A DNA stretch of 64,000 nt from Catonia carolina (GCA_035578175.1 JAQMRL010000003.1:107496969-107560968); one strand, 5' to 3'; positions 32,319 to 44,724 are shown, counted from the stretch's first letter. Translations and numbers: made by a program. The notes: generated from the letters alone by a model not told the origin.

Positions 32319-34756
32319 TAACGTACTTAGAATTGGGACTTGTTTATTAATTTTGGTGAACTGGAGACAATATGGTTAGGTTAAATCTAAAGCCTTTCAA
32401 TTTTCTTGGTTCGGCTAAAAATTAATGCCACTGGTAACGTAGGCCTACTTTCTTTTGTCCTAATATCGCGATTCCTAAGAAGGAATCAATTTGTTTGATA
32501 ATATTATTGACAAATGAGAGACAATCAAGACACTTTTACTAACACCCACTACTACAATAATGAGAAATGATAGCCTTAAAATTAAATTAATTTACGGTAG
32601 AAAATGTTAAGCGAATGATACGGCAAGAAAATATTTAAGCCAAGGATAAACCAGAGTCAGGTAGTTTATATTTATCAAGGTTTTTTTTGTAGGTCTGTTA
32701 CTTGAGATTAATTTTAAAATATTTTCCATTAACCTAAATCAGTTTGTTTTTTAAAAGAGATTCAGTGCAAGTAGTTATGTAAAAGCATCGTGGAAATTTC
32801 GAGTAGAAACTTGAAAAAGCTGTGACTTATTCTAAGAATCTTCGGGAAATTATTAAAGATATTTTACACTGTAACTTGTTTTGTTCATTCCAAACTCTTC
32901 CTCGGAATAACGGATTATTTTTTTGGTTGAACAAGCAGTTTTGAAGAAATAAGGTCCTAACTCGGGTATCTATTATAAAGAAATGGACAGTAGTTTGTAA
33001 ATGAGGAAGAAGAAGACGTTTCCATTTGAAACATAAACTTAAGAATTTGTTGAGAACTACCGCTAGAATAACTACACCTACGGCCGGCCGATTGGTAGGC
33101 TATAGTGTTCAGCGAAACTGGATCATATGCCAAGTGTTCCGGGTTTGATTCACAGTCATGTCTGGCTTTATTCATCCCTTAGTTTCATCCATAACCCTTT
33201 ACCATCTGCAGTATCCTAAATGTGTTTAACTCTTGAACGTAAAAATAATACGAAGCAAATAAAGAGATTTTAGTTTGATGTAGACAATATTGGAAAAGAT
33301 ACAGAAGTTTGGTTCAAGAAATAAATACCCGGTATTTGATAGTACGATGTGGTAGACTACATATCCTTGAAATAGTAAATGCCAGCGGCTAGAATCACGT
33401 GATTACTACATTACTACAAGAGATTAACGGTTGACTTAAAAGTTACTGCGGCTAATTTTTAAGTTAAGTTATTAAGTTATGTTGATGCAATAATATTGAT
33501 GTTCAGACATTTTAATACTGTTTGGTATATAGCCTATACTATTGTAATGGCTGTGAATAAACGTTGATAATGACGGCTGTGGTTGTGTTGTGGTAATTAC
33601 AGTCGGTCGGTCGTTTGTAATTATCCATCCTTTTATATTTGTTTGTTTATTCGTTTGTTAATTACTCAGAGTATGGTGTTGTAATTATTATTAGTTTTTG
33701 GTAATTTTTAATCGTTGTAATCAATAACCGATAAAATAACAAAGTGAAGCAATATTTTATACATTTTTTTTAAGCCGGTAGCCGTGGGATATTATTGTTT
33801 TATTTTATTTGTTTTGTTTTTATCATCATCATCGTTATTTTGTTACCTAGGTTTTATTTTCCGTCGTACTGGTAAAGTTGTTTAGGGCCTACTACTATCT
33901 TCGTATCTTTACCATTTAAATGAGTTTTGGTTTGAAAATTTCTAAATTTAAAGTTTCGTTTGTCCTGTTGTTTATGATTTCCCATGAAAGCTAAATGTGA
34001 TCTCGTGATAATATTGGTTTTTTTTTGTTTAATCGCTGTCGGTTCAGTTATAAAAAATTTTAAAGGAAGGTTTCTAATCCATATTTATTTTATTATAAAT
34101 AGCCTAGAGTTTTTTATGAGGGTTGAAATATTTTTCACTAACTATAGTGTACTATAGTTTATATTATTTACTATAAAGGCGAAACCCACATTCGTTCATT
34201 TATTTTTCATTAAATTTCCAGAACCGTGAATGAGGCACAGAAACTTGAAATTTGGGTCGTAGGTTCTTGGTAAGAAATCATTTTTAAAAATTACACTAAA
34301 ATTGAGTGTAACACTGTGAAAATCGGTGTTTTATAATGGGTACAACAATAGGTTTATATTTACGAATGGGAAAACCCGTACTGACTTGCTGGCTCGTCAC
34401 TAATATTGTCTAACTCTTCGATAAATTAATGGAGCTGAAATTTAGTTTACGTGTTCCTCAGGTTATGAATAAAAATTTAAAGCATTTTCAATTCGACCAC
34501 GTAAACTTAAGGAGTAAAAATAAGTTAGCTACTCTATAAACAATACATATTAATTCTATAATGCATCAATGTTCTGGAGAATGTGTATGCTGATGTATTG
34601 ATTTTAGAGAAAAATGACGTATTTGAGTCCCGACCCCTTGCACCTTTAACTGGTAAAAAGGGTATAACTAGATAATTAAATAATTATTATTTCGATTGGT
34701 TTTTTTGCCAGATTTTTTCCAGATTAGGAAATTTTTTTTAAAAAATTATGTTTGGA
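32319..34756. other. Unassigned; possible tRNA-like fragment near 33.1 kb
   Basis: No gene. At about 33,080-33,200 'GATTGGTAGGCTATAGTG' and 'CCGGGTTTGATTC' look like A and B boxes of a decayed SINE. At about 34,165-34,290 'CTATAAAGGCGAAACCCACA' followed by 'CAGAAACTTGAAATTTGGG' resembles the 5' part of Helitron-like repeats, but no matching 3' end was found. Confidence 0.35.
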
Positions 34757-35172
34757 GTATAGCATTATACGAGAGTGAAACGTGGGTGGTAGGGGCTGTA
34801 GAAAAGAAGAGGCTAGAAGCTTGTGAAATGTGGTGTTATAGGAAAATGTAAAGATTAGGTGGGTGGACAAAATAAGTAATTTAGAGGTTCTTAGGCGAGT
34901 GGATGAAAAAAATAAGTATATGGAAGCATCTTACCAGAAGAAGAGATAGGCTAGTGAGGCATACCTGAAGACATCCAGGTATTGGTCTATCAATAATGGA
35001 GTGTAATATTGAGGGAGTGAATTGTAGGGGTAGGAAAAGGTTAGTATATATAAAGCAAATTACAAAAGATGTAAGGTGTTACAGGTATGTATTTAGATAT
35101 GAAACGACTTGCGCAAGATAGAACAGCTTGGAGAAATGCATCGAACCAGTCGAGAGACTGATGACAAAAAAA
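34757..35172 (+). pseudogene. LINE reverse-transcriptase 3' end fragment
   Basis: The plus strand reads through a decayed LINE polymerase C-terminus: 'ESETWVVGAVEKKRLEACEM'-like sequence, then 'WVDKISNLEVLRRVDEKNK', and finally 'KRLAQDRTAWRNASNQSRD' before 'TGATGACAAAAAA'. The last part is also present in reverse at 4,541-4,917. Stops occur throughout, and only the 3' end is present. Confidence 0.82.
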
Positions 35173-35670
35173 GGTTTTTAAAGTAACACTTCTGAAAATC
35201 GGAACCTGCTTCTGCAAATGATATTCAAAAAATATTAAGTGTCGAGTGAAATCAGTAAACCGGGAAAAACAATAAACCAATTTATTTAATTTAGCCCTCT
35301 ATTGATAGCAAAATACCTGCGCGAGCGCAATTAATTGTTAGTTTGTTGTTGCAATTGTTACCGTTAAACTGTGTTAAAACTTACTTTGTATCTCGGTTGT
35401 TTTCTCTTCATAGTAATTTCGAATTTATCCTTCTAAATGAATTGTGTCTAGTTTAACAACTTTTTGGTGACATGACATGTTGAAGCAATAATGTAATGCC
35501 GGTACTTTACTGTAGCCTATCCTATATCATTTTAATTTAATCGGTTGATCATACAGTACTTAATAATACTTTTACCTTATATTTTCTTTAGATAAATTTA
35601 AATGTGTTAGTATTTCCTTCCTCTTGACTGTAGAAATGTTTTTATTAAATAATATTTAGTAATAAGATAT
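35173..35670. other. Unassigned spacer
   Basis: Nothing recognised. Confidence 0.35.
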
Positions 35671-35671
35671 A

Positions 35672-36233
35672 CTGGGTGTCCCACGAAGAGATTGCTATTT
35701 TTGAATTAATATGACGAATGTATCGCACACTCTATAGACAGCAAACTTTACAGTTATAAAAAATAGATATGTAAAAAACTAACCGCGAGTTTCATTTGCT
35801 TATGATTAATCAAAACAAAATGGCGGAATATGACAATAATATCAAAAATGATATTGTTGATACCTCGGAAATTTTTCAAAAACGCTTATGACTCATTTTG
35901 GTTTCGTTGCTATCCGTGCATAGCTATTGATGGACATCAGTTCGAATAAAGGTTAATGAAACAAATTAATTGTGTTCATTAATAAATTTATCACTCTCAT
36001 ATTTCTTTCATTTTATTACTTGAAGTACCATTGTAACAAATCACCAATTTGAAATGGTTGTGAAAATAAACTTATTTTCCGCCATTTTGTTTTGATTAAT
36101 CATAAGCAAGTGAAACTCGAGGGTACATTTTTACATATCTATTTATTATAACTGTAAAGTTTCCAGTCAGTATATTGGGCGACACATCCGGCATATTAAT
36201 TCAAAAATAGCAACCTCTTCGTGGGACACCCGG
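35672..36233. mobile_element. TA-flanked MITE of the 29,651 family
   Basis: The ends 'CTGGGTGTCCCACGAAGAG' and the complement of 'CCTCTTCGTGGGACACCCGG' lie next to TA (35,670-35,671; 36,234-36,235). Arms of about 160 bp reach the 'AAAACAAAATGGCGGA' block and match those of the 1.2-kb element at 29,651-30,848. The 562-bp unit has an interior unrelated to that element's coding remnant and has no frame, so it is a non-autonomous member. Confidence 0.87.
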
Positions 36234-36235
36234 TA

Positions 36236-36728
36236 TATTTTTAGTGACATTTTTTCATGTAGCCGTACTAATATATATTGCAAAGGGAATTTATAAACTG
36301 AATCAAATCGTTTATTTCAGGGTTGAGAATAATATGAAAGGAAAACCTCTTCTTAAATTTTCGGTGGTTTGATTTATCCACCATTTCATGATGGTGTAAA
36401 TGATAGGGGTGAAATTCGGAATTTTTATTTTTGTTGTAATGGAAGAGGGTTGAATCTTTACATTGCTATTGGTTACTGAAAGACCCTTTCGATTATTGGT
36501 TACGCAAGTTATATTCACTTAGGGTTGGTTATACTATCTTTTTGCAAGGAAGGGTGAGGGAGAGTTGCGTTCAGAGTATTATAACCCCACCGTGACGTTA
36601 TCAATAACAACCCTTATATTATCTATACATTGTTTAGTTGAAGAAAACGTTTTTATAATTTTATTTATCTAGTTTTCGAAAGGTTAACTACTTAAAAATA
36701 AATAAATATATATATATATATATATATA
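36236..36728. other. Spacer ending in (TA)n
   Basis: No gene. A TA microsatellite at about 36,708-36,728 marks the mariner insertion site, as expected for an element that targets TA. Confidence 0.5.
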
Positions 36729-38039
36729 CGAGGTTTGTTCAAAAAATAACGGGAATTTTCGTTTTTTGAAAAAAATATTTATTTATTCATCTACATTAAT
36801 ATTGTCGCCTTCAAAGTAGTCCTCTTCGCATACAATACACTTGTGCCAACGCTTTTTCCAATCCTCGAAACACTTCTGAAACTCGATCTTTGTGATAGCT
36901 TTTAGCTCTTTCACCGATTCGCTTTTAATGTCATCTAAACTTGTAAAACGACGGCCTTTTAATGTTCTCTTTATTTTTGGAAGTAGAAAAAAGTCACATG
37001 GAGCCATGTGACTTTGCCATGAGGCTGGGGCATCGTTACAGTTTTGTTTTTGGCCAAAAATTCACGAACAAGCAATGAAGTGTGAGCAGGTGCATTATCG
37101 TGGTGCAAAAGCCATGAATTGTTTTGCCACAAATCCGGGCGTTTTTTTCGGATTGCTTCACGCAAACGGCGTTGAACTTGTAGGTAGTACTCCTTATTGA
37201 TTGTTTGACCTTGTGGCAAGAATTCATGATGCACTATGCCATTAAAATCGAAGAACACAGTGAGCATAACCTTCACATTCGACCGCACTTGTCGAACCTT
37301 TTTCGGTCTTGGCGATCCAGAATGCCTCCACTGGGACGATTGAGCCTTAGTTTCGACATCGTATCCGTAAACCCATCTTTCGTCACCTGTTATAACACGT
37401 TTGAGTAGATCCGCATCGTTGTCGATTTCATTTAGTGACTCCTGAGCAACTTCTATTCCCCGCTGTTTTTGTTCGAAATTCAACAATTTTGGAACAAATT
37501 TTGCTGCCACACGTTTCATACCCAAAACATCCGAAAAAATTTCATGGCACGAGCCAATCGATTTGCTAACATCATCACTGACTTCTCTGATTGTGATTCG
37601 GCGATCGTTCATAACCATTTCTTTCACTTTTTTCACGTTTTCATCGGTTGTTGATGTGCTTGGACGTCCGGGTCGTTCGTCATCCTCAACGTTTTCGCGG
37701 CCATTTTGGAAACGCTTATACCACTCGTAAATCCTTGTTTTACTCATAGTAGACTCACCATATGCCTTTGTTAACATTTCACACACTTTATTTCATTTTT
37801 CACGTAAAATTTAATACAAATTCTTTGATCCATTTTTTTTTAACAAACAATAATAGCCGTGCTCGAAAAACACGTCTAACCTCAGCGGCTTCCACTTAAG
37901 AACTAAGCAATGAATAATGTTGAAAATTTTATCGTACGTCAGGGGCATGTGTACCAACATAATAAAAAAAAAAATTTACAATCGGACTATCCCAACCCGC
38001 GAAATTTAAAAATTCCCGTTACTTTTTGAACACACCTCG
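36729..38039 (-). mobile_element. Mariner (DD34D) element, near full length, inactivated
   Basis: It has 30-bp class inverted termini, 'CGAGGTTTGTTCAAAAAATA' at the left and the complement of 'CGAGGTGTGTTCAAAAAGTA' at the right. It is inserted in a (TA)n tract. Its length of 1,311 bp is that expected for a complete mariner. It encodes a broken transposase on the minus strand. The right-hand TA is altered to TG, so one flank has mutated. The terminal motif is related to that of the relic at 31,378. Confidence 0.92.
36783..37833 (-). pseudogene. Mariner transposase, two frame lesions
   Basis: The full coding span is about 350 codons, the normal mariner length. It starts at a minus-strand ATG at 37,833 ('MDQRICIKFYVKN'), but this frame stops after about 20 codons. 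The main frame (to 36,971) carries the HTH region, 'DERPGRPSTS', 'RVAAKFVPKLL', the first catalytic Asp in 'VITGDERWVYGYD', 'LPQGQTINKEYYL' and the second Asp in 'HHDNAPAHTS'. Near 37,005-37,020 the frame shifts again. The last part continues in another frame from 'MAPCDFF', which has the third Asp with DD34D spacing, to the C-terminus. Part of the usual motif before that Asp is lost. Confidence 0.92.
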
Positions 38040-38040
38040 T

Positions 38041-38911
38041 GTATATATATATATATATATGTATATCAATTTTATAAATTCCGGTATACATGTAGTACGA
38101 GTGTATACCCTATGGTTTTAAGGGTTCTCTACCCTCGACGTCTCTTTTTTTGTATAAACAATCAAATCTATACCTACACAATTTTTAAATTCATGAGTCC
38201 TAGTTGAAAATTGCTAGCCTACTTTAATAACATTTTATGTAGGTTTTGTTAGTAAATGTAGGCCCTACAATGTAATATCCAATACTTTCTGCTTTTTACT
38301 TTTTTGATGCCTAATTAACATTTTCGTCTGTTTGGTTGTGCTACATTGCCAGTAGTCAATTGTTTGTTTATTTATTTACACTTTCTCTTAAGTGAATTTA
38401 TTTAGGTAGGTTGATTGTTCGTTTTGCCTACTTGTTATAGGCCTGATCATATTCTAAAATGTAAGCTATTCACAGCGTATTTTTTACTAGTGTATTCGAT
38501 AAATATGTATATCAAGAAACTAGGTTTATAAAATTTTCACTTTTTGTACGATATATTGAATTTCCGGTTGTTAAAAAAAACTTACAATTTTAATCTTCGA
38601 TCGTTTTTGCAATTATGAAATAGTGGGTCAGTAGAAACAATAACGCTCCACCACCCCGTTACGGGCATATGTATTTGATATAAAATGTAAATTAAATTGA
38701 ATTGTAAACTTTACTTGTTTACAGTATACCTCTACTAACTTTATTTTATTGGTTGCACCCTACACTTATGTTCTATAATTGTATTGAATTGCGTTGTTGG
38801 ATGATATTTAATAAGTGCTACGTTTGTTAAAAAGTGAAATTCTGATAAATTTTTGTTTTAGGCCGATTCCGTTGTAGATGATATAGGTAATAATATTTCA
38901 ACGGTGTTTTT
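38041..38911. other. Unassigned; (TA)n at the left edge
   Basis: After a short TA/GT-rich tract there is no recognised element. A short stretch near 38,640-38,670 ('CGCTCCACCACCCCGTTACG') recalls the R1 5' end in reverse, but it is too short and diverged to call. Confidence 0.35.
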
Positions 38912-39050
38912 TTTTTGTTTTACGTTCGACTTTTGCACATTAATGCTAATGCAGATGATGAAGGGTGGTAAATGTAAAAATGCCAGTCCTGCCCGAAAAT
39001 CGAACTCAGGACTCCTGAGTTCAACAAGTGGTTTCCAATTATATAATATG
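38912..39050 (-). repeat. tRNA-derived SINE, family S3
   Basis: Reverse copy related to 1,433-1,572. It shares 'TAATGCTAATGCAGATGATG', 'AAGGGTGG' and the B-box complement 'CGAAAATCGAACTC'. Confidence 0.6.
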
Positions 39051-40555
39051 TAACATATTTACAATTGCTTTACCCACGATTTAATTATTTTATTTTACCC
39101 TCTTCTATCGTAGTAGGGTAGACTTGATGGTTCTTAATTAGTTCTTACGGTCGCTAACAGGAACGTAGGCTTATAGTTTAGCGTTATATAATTAATTTTT
39201 TTTGGAGCCGAAACGGTGTCTTGTAAGTACAATAAGGCGTTGATTCTATACTTGTTTTTGTATACGCTGACTTATCGTTTAAAAATATTAACAATTAAAA
39301 AAAGTCTAACACGTTCATTTACACTTTCCAATGGTTACCTACAAATGAAACGATTCAGTTATTTTAAAAGTGATGGAAAAGGACGTTTCATTTGTAATCC
39401 GTTTTTGTTAATATTTATTTTCGTATTCTAAATTAACTTGACTATTTACCTGCGTACTAAACCCACATTGTTGCACTAATTTTTTTCTTTTTTTTTAATT
39501 GATTGTTACAACAGTGAAGGAACGTGGTCGGTTATTTATGTTGTGTTCAGTTCTAACGTCCAATGAATGACTAGTTTGAATTATTTAATTTAAATTAACC
39601 TTGCCTAAACTGGTAACTTAGGCGATACTTTTTAGGCTCTCTCTTTTAGTTAGTTGACTAAATTGTAGTAATAGCTGTCTCTCATTTTAGTTTACTTTTC
39701 TGATATGTTTCTTTCAGTTAGGTATTCTATTATTATTGATAAGTTGTGGTGTAAATTTTATTTTAATTGACTTGCGTTTATAAAAGCATGCCAATTTAAT
39801 TGACAGGTACCTCTTTGATCGTTGGCTGTAGTAGTCTATCGTAGTTTAATCAAACTATTGATAAGTATGCGTTTAAAACGTTAAATGTATCTGTTCGGTT
39901 TTGAGTTTTTTAACTCTTTTATTTGTTTCTTTCTAAAAATAAGCGGTATATTCTATCTTTCCTACCCAATAATATGTATATAGGCTAATTATATAGGCTA
40001 ATATTTTTGTAGAGAGATAGGTTATTTAACTTTTGTATCTGTAATGTAAGTGAAAACAGATGTAGGCCTAGATGACATTTTCCTCGGTTTTAATGTTATT
40101 CCTAGAACGTTTTTCATCGACTAATTTCTTAACAATTTTGAAGAGATTGAGTTTTAAATAAATTCAATCTTTTGTTTTTAATGTTCTTGTAGTTCATTAC
40201 ACAATTTTCCCTGTATATCTGTCAGCTTATTCTGTCGAAAACTTTTTCCGAAAATGTTTGTAAATATATACCCCGGTTGTGAATTTATAAGTAAGAAATT
40301 AAATTTCCAGTTAATAATGCATTACAAGTACCTTTCTTTACCCAGCGTTAAAGTCACCATCCCTTTCAGTACACTAGACTGTTTCTTAAAAAATAATAAT
40401 ATTTATGATTTAAGATTATAACGTGGCTGGTAGTGAGGGTGTTCTTGAAACAGTTCATAAAAAATTATTTCAAAACTATTGTTCCTGACGCTTTACTATT
40501 AGAAAGTTTCAGGTGTTGGTTTACAGTAGGTACGTAAGGTGAAATTTAATCTCTG
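39051..40555. other. AT-rich unassigned DNA
   Basis: No gene or structure seen. Confidence 0.35.
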
Positions 40556-40559
40556 TTTT

Positions 40560-41160
40560 TTGCCTTTCTTAATCTGAATAACTACACTCCTTTCGCCACT
40601 GTTTTCATGTTTTTCCCCAAATAGCCCTTAAGACAGAGCCTGCCAAATTAATATCTTAATGACTTCATGTTTTCCTCACGTTTCGTTTTCTCCTACAATC
40701 TTTTCATTCTTTCGTATCTTTCCTCTTTAATTTGTTCAGTGTTATGGGGTTCACGTCTGTTCTTTGTATGCTGAAGATTACTCTGTTTTTTTTTCTAAGA
40801 AATTCCCTATTCTGTTTGTCTTTAGTATCGATTTTTGCATCATTAAGGTCATTCAGTGTTACTGTGAACCATGCTGGTTTGGTTTTGAGATTTAGTAAAA
40901 TATCGAAAATTTGTTTTGACAATCTGCTATCGTTTATTCTTGCCTCATGAGCGAAAAATACAAGTCTCCTTCTTCTCATTACAAAGATTAGTATGTTTTC
41001 CGTTTTTTCATTATATCTCTTTGTTTGAAAGAAGTATATTGTAATTGCCTTCTTCCTTATTAGGTTCTAGAATGTTCCGAGCTATTCTCCTTTTTATACT
41101 CCTATTTTATTGATACCACCTTCCAACTTAATAAGTGTTTCAGTTCCATACACTTCAATG
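40560..41160 (-). pseudogene. LINE reverse-transcriptase C-terminal fragment
   Basis: The minus strand gives 'VYGTETLIKLEGG'-like sequence, then 'YNEKTENI' and the longest open piece, 40,704-40,979. That piece contains 'RRRRLVFFAHEARINDSRL', 'KQIFDILLNLKTK', 'WFTVTLNDL' and 'DTKDKQNREFLRKK'. This closely follows the C-terminal end of insect LINE polymerases (RT thumb then 'R.R...FFGH..R' region). Stops surround it, and no endonuclease or RT core is present. Confidence 0.82.
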
Positions 41161-43004
41161 TACAATGCTGTTTAATTATAATATTTTCTTACTTTCTTTT
41201 AATGAATATAATAGAAGAGAAATGAAAAGGTTATACCATTTTTATAGTCACTTTTGCTTCTGTTGTTGATTAGATAGAACTACTCACTTTTTGGTGCAGT
41301 AAATCATATATATTATTAATCCTACTTTATTTTAACGGAATATGGAACTTGAATTGACGATAATGGGCGTGCCATTGGATTTAGTCTTCGAGTAATAAGA
41401 CCTGATGATAACAATTGAATCGGCCTTATCTGAAAGCCCGTAAGTCAATAAAAACTAACTTTTGGAAAAATTAAAAAAACTGCTGATTTACTACCTTTCA
41501 ATATAAAACAATATTTAAAAATATATACGTTTGTCTTCTTAAAGATAAGCCACTTTTTTCATAAAATGACAATTTTGACTTAAGTTGTTTCTGAAATAAA
41601 TTTGAGTAAAATCCTAACTTAAAACTTTTCTGTAAAATACGTTGTTAGATCAGAAGAAAATTACGTTGTACAGAAATATTCATTTTATTTCACTAGTTTA
41701 CATTATTGACTTACCTACTAGCTTTTTGCAATCTAATACAAATTTAAATTCTTAACTTTAAGAAAGAAAAATGTTGGTTTTTAGGACTATTCACGTTCTT
41801 CATCGTCGTCACAAGCAGTAGTTATCTCCCTTAAAAATATTTTTGCGTAGAAACTTTTTATAGCCTCTTCCATTAGAAAGTAGAGCTTAGGCTTCAAAAG
41901 ATCATCTACTTTTATTTTTTAATTAGAAGGAAGGACGTTATACCGTTAAGGATAAGCATTTACTTATTCTTATATTACTCAAGGAAAGCCAGACTTATGT
42001 GATTTTTGTAGGGTTGGTGTGTTTACATTCAGTTGGTCCTAAAATGCGCTAAAGGAAAAAGTGTAAAATTTTTACTTATGGACTTTCTGAAACGACTATA
42101 TCATTGAATTTAGTATTAGATTGTTTAGAATTTTTTGTAAACATTAAGAAAGTTTATGTTTTCATGATTAACCGGTAGTAAAAATATTTTTTTCCATATC
42201 GCTGAATTTTACTATTCGGAGAAGATTGTAACGTAGTCGGTTAAAGATGTTACTAGTAGGTATTACAATAATTGAACGTGTTTATGTTTTAAAGAAATGC
42301 TTTTCTGCGTTGTGTTACGCACTTTAGAAATTTAATTGCATTTTAGTGCTCACTCCTTTTTACACTACCATTAGAAAACAAGTTTTATTTTTTATGGCCG
42401 TGTTTTATTAAATTACATGGAAATGAAATGGCTTCTTATTTTCTTGGTTCTACTTTTTCCATGATTGATGTTGTAATAAATAGCCCGTAATTCTTACACT
42501 TACGTCTTTTGTTGTTTTCTATTGATTTATTTCAGGTGTCGTACATTCTCTGAAAAAATTTAAATTCATTACTTAGATTCTACAATCTGTTTGCCTGTAC
42601 CTTACTCGGATTATGAGCCGTTAAGTAGTTCTAAATTTTCACTTTACGCTATGGAATTGTTGTTTATTAACACATTCAATGCTGAGCAATTATGAGGTAT
42701 ATCTCCCGTCGGGCTGATTACTCGTGCAGCGTGTTCTCCGCTTGCGTTATGTAGGGCCTACAACTTGTGTTACTAACGTTTTTATAAATTTATTTTATTT
42801 CCGACCTATACATGGATTTATGTTTGCTAATAACATAAAAGTAAACAATTCAATGTTTTTTTAGGTTTATTTTCGCCTGTGATAATAAATTTACGTCTTG
42901 TTTGAATTTTTTCATTTACCTTTACGATTTACGCGTAATTTCTTATGTAGGCTAATTTTAAACTCCAAATAATATACTTTTAAAGTAATGAAGTATTGAA
43001 TCTT
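41161..43004. other. AT-rich unassigned DNA
   Basis: No gene or structure seen. Confidence 0.35.
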
Positions 43005-43732
43005 TAAAGGCTTCACTAAGTAAAACAATGATTGAGGTGGTTTACCATTGCCTTCTTCAGCTAGTGGAAAATTATGCTTATCAGCATACTTGGTCCTCTG
43101 AAAAGCATCTACTTACCTCCCTGTAAATAACACCTTCACTACATTCACCACAGGGTCTGGCTCTATTATGAAATTCATTACTCTCAGAGGAAACAACTAG
43201 GACTATACTATCTTTCAGAGCTAATGAGCTCTGAACGTACGCATTGCCCCCTACCCACTTCATAGCTAGCCAATGACTTGCCTGCAACGTTGCCAACACT
43301 TGCTTTTCGTAGCTCTGTTATATATTTCGTCAGCCATTTTTTTGGTCTTTTAATAAAAATTATAACCTATGAACATACAATCAGCTGATTATATTATAAA
43401 GTATTGCATGTTAACACGCTCTATAATCGATGTGTCAGTACGTTATGCAAGCCACGAGTGAACTACTGCGACTCTTATACGCATGCGCGCGTATTGTTTG
43501 TCAGGCTGAAACATTCGTACAATCTGACAACGCTGGCAAACGTTCTGATTGGTCTAAACGCGTGGAACAGCAGAGCTTATCAACCGTAAAAAGTATTATA
43601 TCTGTTCTTAAATATTATCATTTAATTGGCTGACTATGTGATAAGAAACAGAACGAATTTTTTAGCCCTGGAACTAGCAGACCGAGTGCAAATAATTTAA
43701 CACTCCACTTGCCTGTTATGGGCAATTAAAAG
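43005..43732 (-). repeat. R1 retroposon interrupted by an insertion
   Basis: A reverse R1 copy is split in two. The 3' portion lies at 43,005-43,215 ('GGCTTCACTAAGTAAAAC' to 'ACTCTCAGAGGA'). The 5' portion lies at about 43,595-43,732 ('TCTGTTCTTAAATATT' to 'TGCCTGTTATGGGCA'). The two halves are colinear with intact copies, so the middle is a later insertion. Confidence 0.85.
43216..43594. mobile_element. Unidentified insertion inside R1 with imperfect inverted ends
   Basis: About 380 bp absent from all other R1 copies. The outer parts pair imperfectly when inverted ('AGCTCTGAACGTACGC' against 'AGCTCTGCTGTTCCACGC'; 'GCCAATGACTTGCC' against 'ACCAATCAGAACG'; 'GCAACGTTGCCAACA' against 'CAGCGTTGTCAGA'). 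It is more CpG-rich than its surroundings ('GCATGCGCGCG'). There is no coding signal; the short frames here are not convincing. It is probably a MITE of unknown family. Confidence 0.55.
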
Positions 43733-44188
43733 TTATATTTGAATTTAAAAATTTAATTTACGACGGCTCATTATGAGCTAGTTGAGAAACAATGATTATT
43801 TTGATTGGTGGAAATACCTTTACTCTAGTGATAATGAATCCATTGTTAAAGTAATTTACTGTCAAATACATTAACAACAAATACTTTTGTCTATATATGT
43901 GTGGGTGTAAAATAATAATAAATTGTGAAAGTCTGTCGCTCATTTTTTTAATAATTAGTCTTACAGTATGTTATGTGTTAGCCTATATTGTCACGAGTTA
44001 TTTGTGTTACCTTCTATTTGCAATTAATTATGTGGCCTACTGGCTACCGAATCTTTGATCTTTTTTTTAATTTCACAATTTTTATTTTAAGATCAATGTA
44101 TTTTGTATTTCGCAACAGGCGGCTGAACGAGTAACTGTTGTATTGTTTAAGGTAATTTTTTTATTGATTGCTCGAAGAATTTTAACTA
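43733..44188. other. Unassigned spacer
   Basis: Nothing recognised. Confidence 0.35.
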
Positions 44189-44265
44189 CAGTAGCACCTC
44201 GATTATCCGGGATAATGGTAGGGTGGAAGGCCACGGATAACCGAAAACCATGGTTGAGCCGCCGG
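44189..44265. mobile_element. Tigger/pogo-like element, left end
   Basis: 'CAGTAGCACCTCGATTATCC' after TA is a standard Tigger/pogo terminus, followed by 'GGATAACCGAAAACC'. The sequence is interrupted just downstream by an R1 insertion at a duplicated 12-bp site. No right-hand terminus was found, so the element is partial. Confidence 0.75.
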
Positions 44266-44679
44266 CAATAATGACTACTGTTGAGGTCAACAGCCGAAAA
44301 GGTGGTTTCAACCTGTAGAGGTTTTACTGTAAAAACAAGGAGTGAGGTGGTTTACTATTCCCTTCCTCACTAAGTGGAAACGTATGGTTATCAGCATGCC
44401 AGGCCCTCCGAAAAGCACCCACTTTCTACCCTGCAAATGACACCCTCACTTCATTCACCACAGGATCTGGCTGTATAGAGAAATTCATTACTCTCAGAGG
44501 AGATAACTCTGACTAGTGTCTTTTACACCTCTTCCTCTTATGTTCTTAAATAGTTCAGTCAAATAATTGGCTGACTATGTGATAAGAAACAGAATTTTTT
44601 TTGTAGCCCCTGGAACCAACCGATCGAGTGCAATTAATTTAACATTCCACCTGCCCGTTATGGGCAACAATAATGACTA
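44266..44679 (-). repeat. R1 retroposon, full length, with perfect 12-bp TSD
   Basis: This reverse copy (44,278-44,667) is flanked by CAATAATGACTA on both sides (44,266-44,277 and 44,668-44,679). It is the clearest evidence in the window that R1 inserts as a discrete unit of about 390 bp by target-primed reverse transcription. Its 5' end is 'TTGCCCATAACGGGCAGGTG' and its 3' end 'GGCTGTTGACCTCAACAG', both in element sense. Confidence 0.92.
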
Positions 44680-44724
44680 AAGCTATACTAAGTAATAATT
44701 ATTAATAGTAAGGATTACTGTTAT

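Noticed and set aside
36971..37786. A functional 271-residue mariner transposase
   Set aside because: It begins at a non-ATG codon, lacks the true N-terminus, and changes frame before the third catalytic aspartate.
38640..38670. An R1 5'-end fragment
   Set aside because: Only about 30 bp of weak similarity; could be chance.
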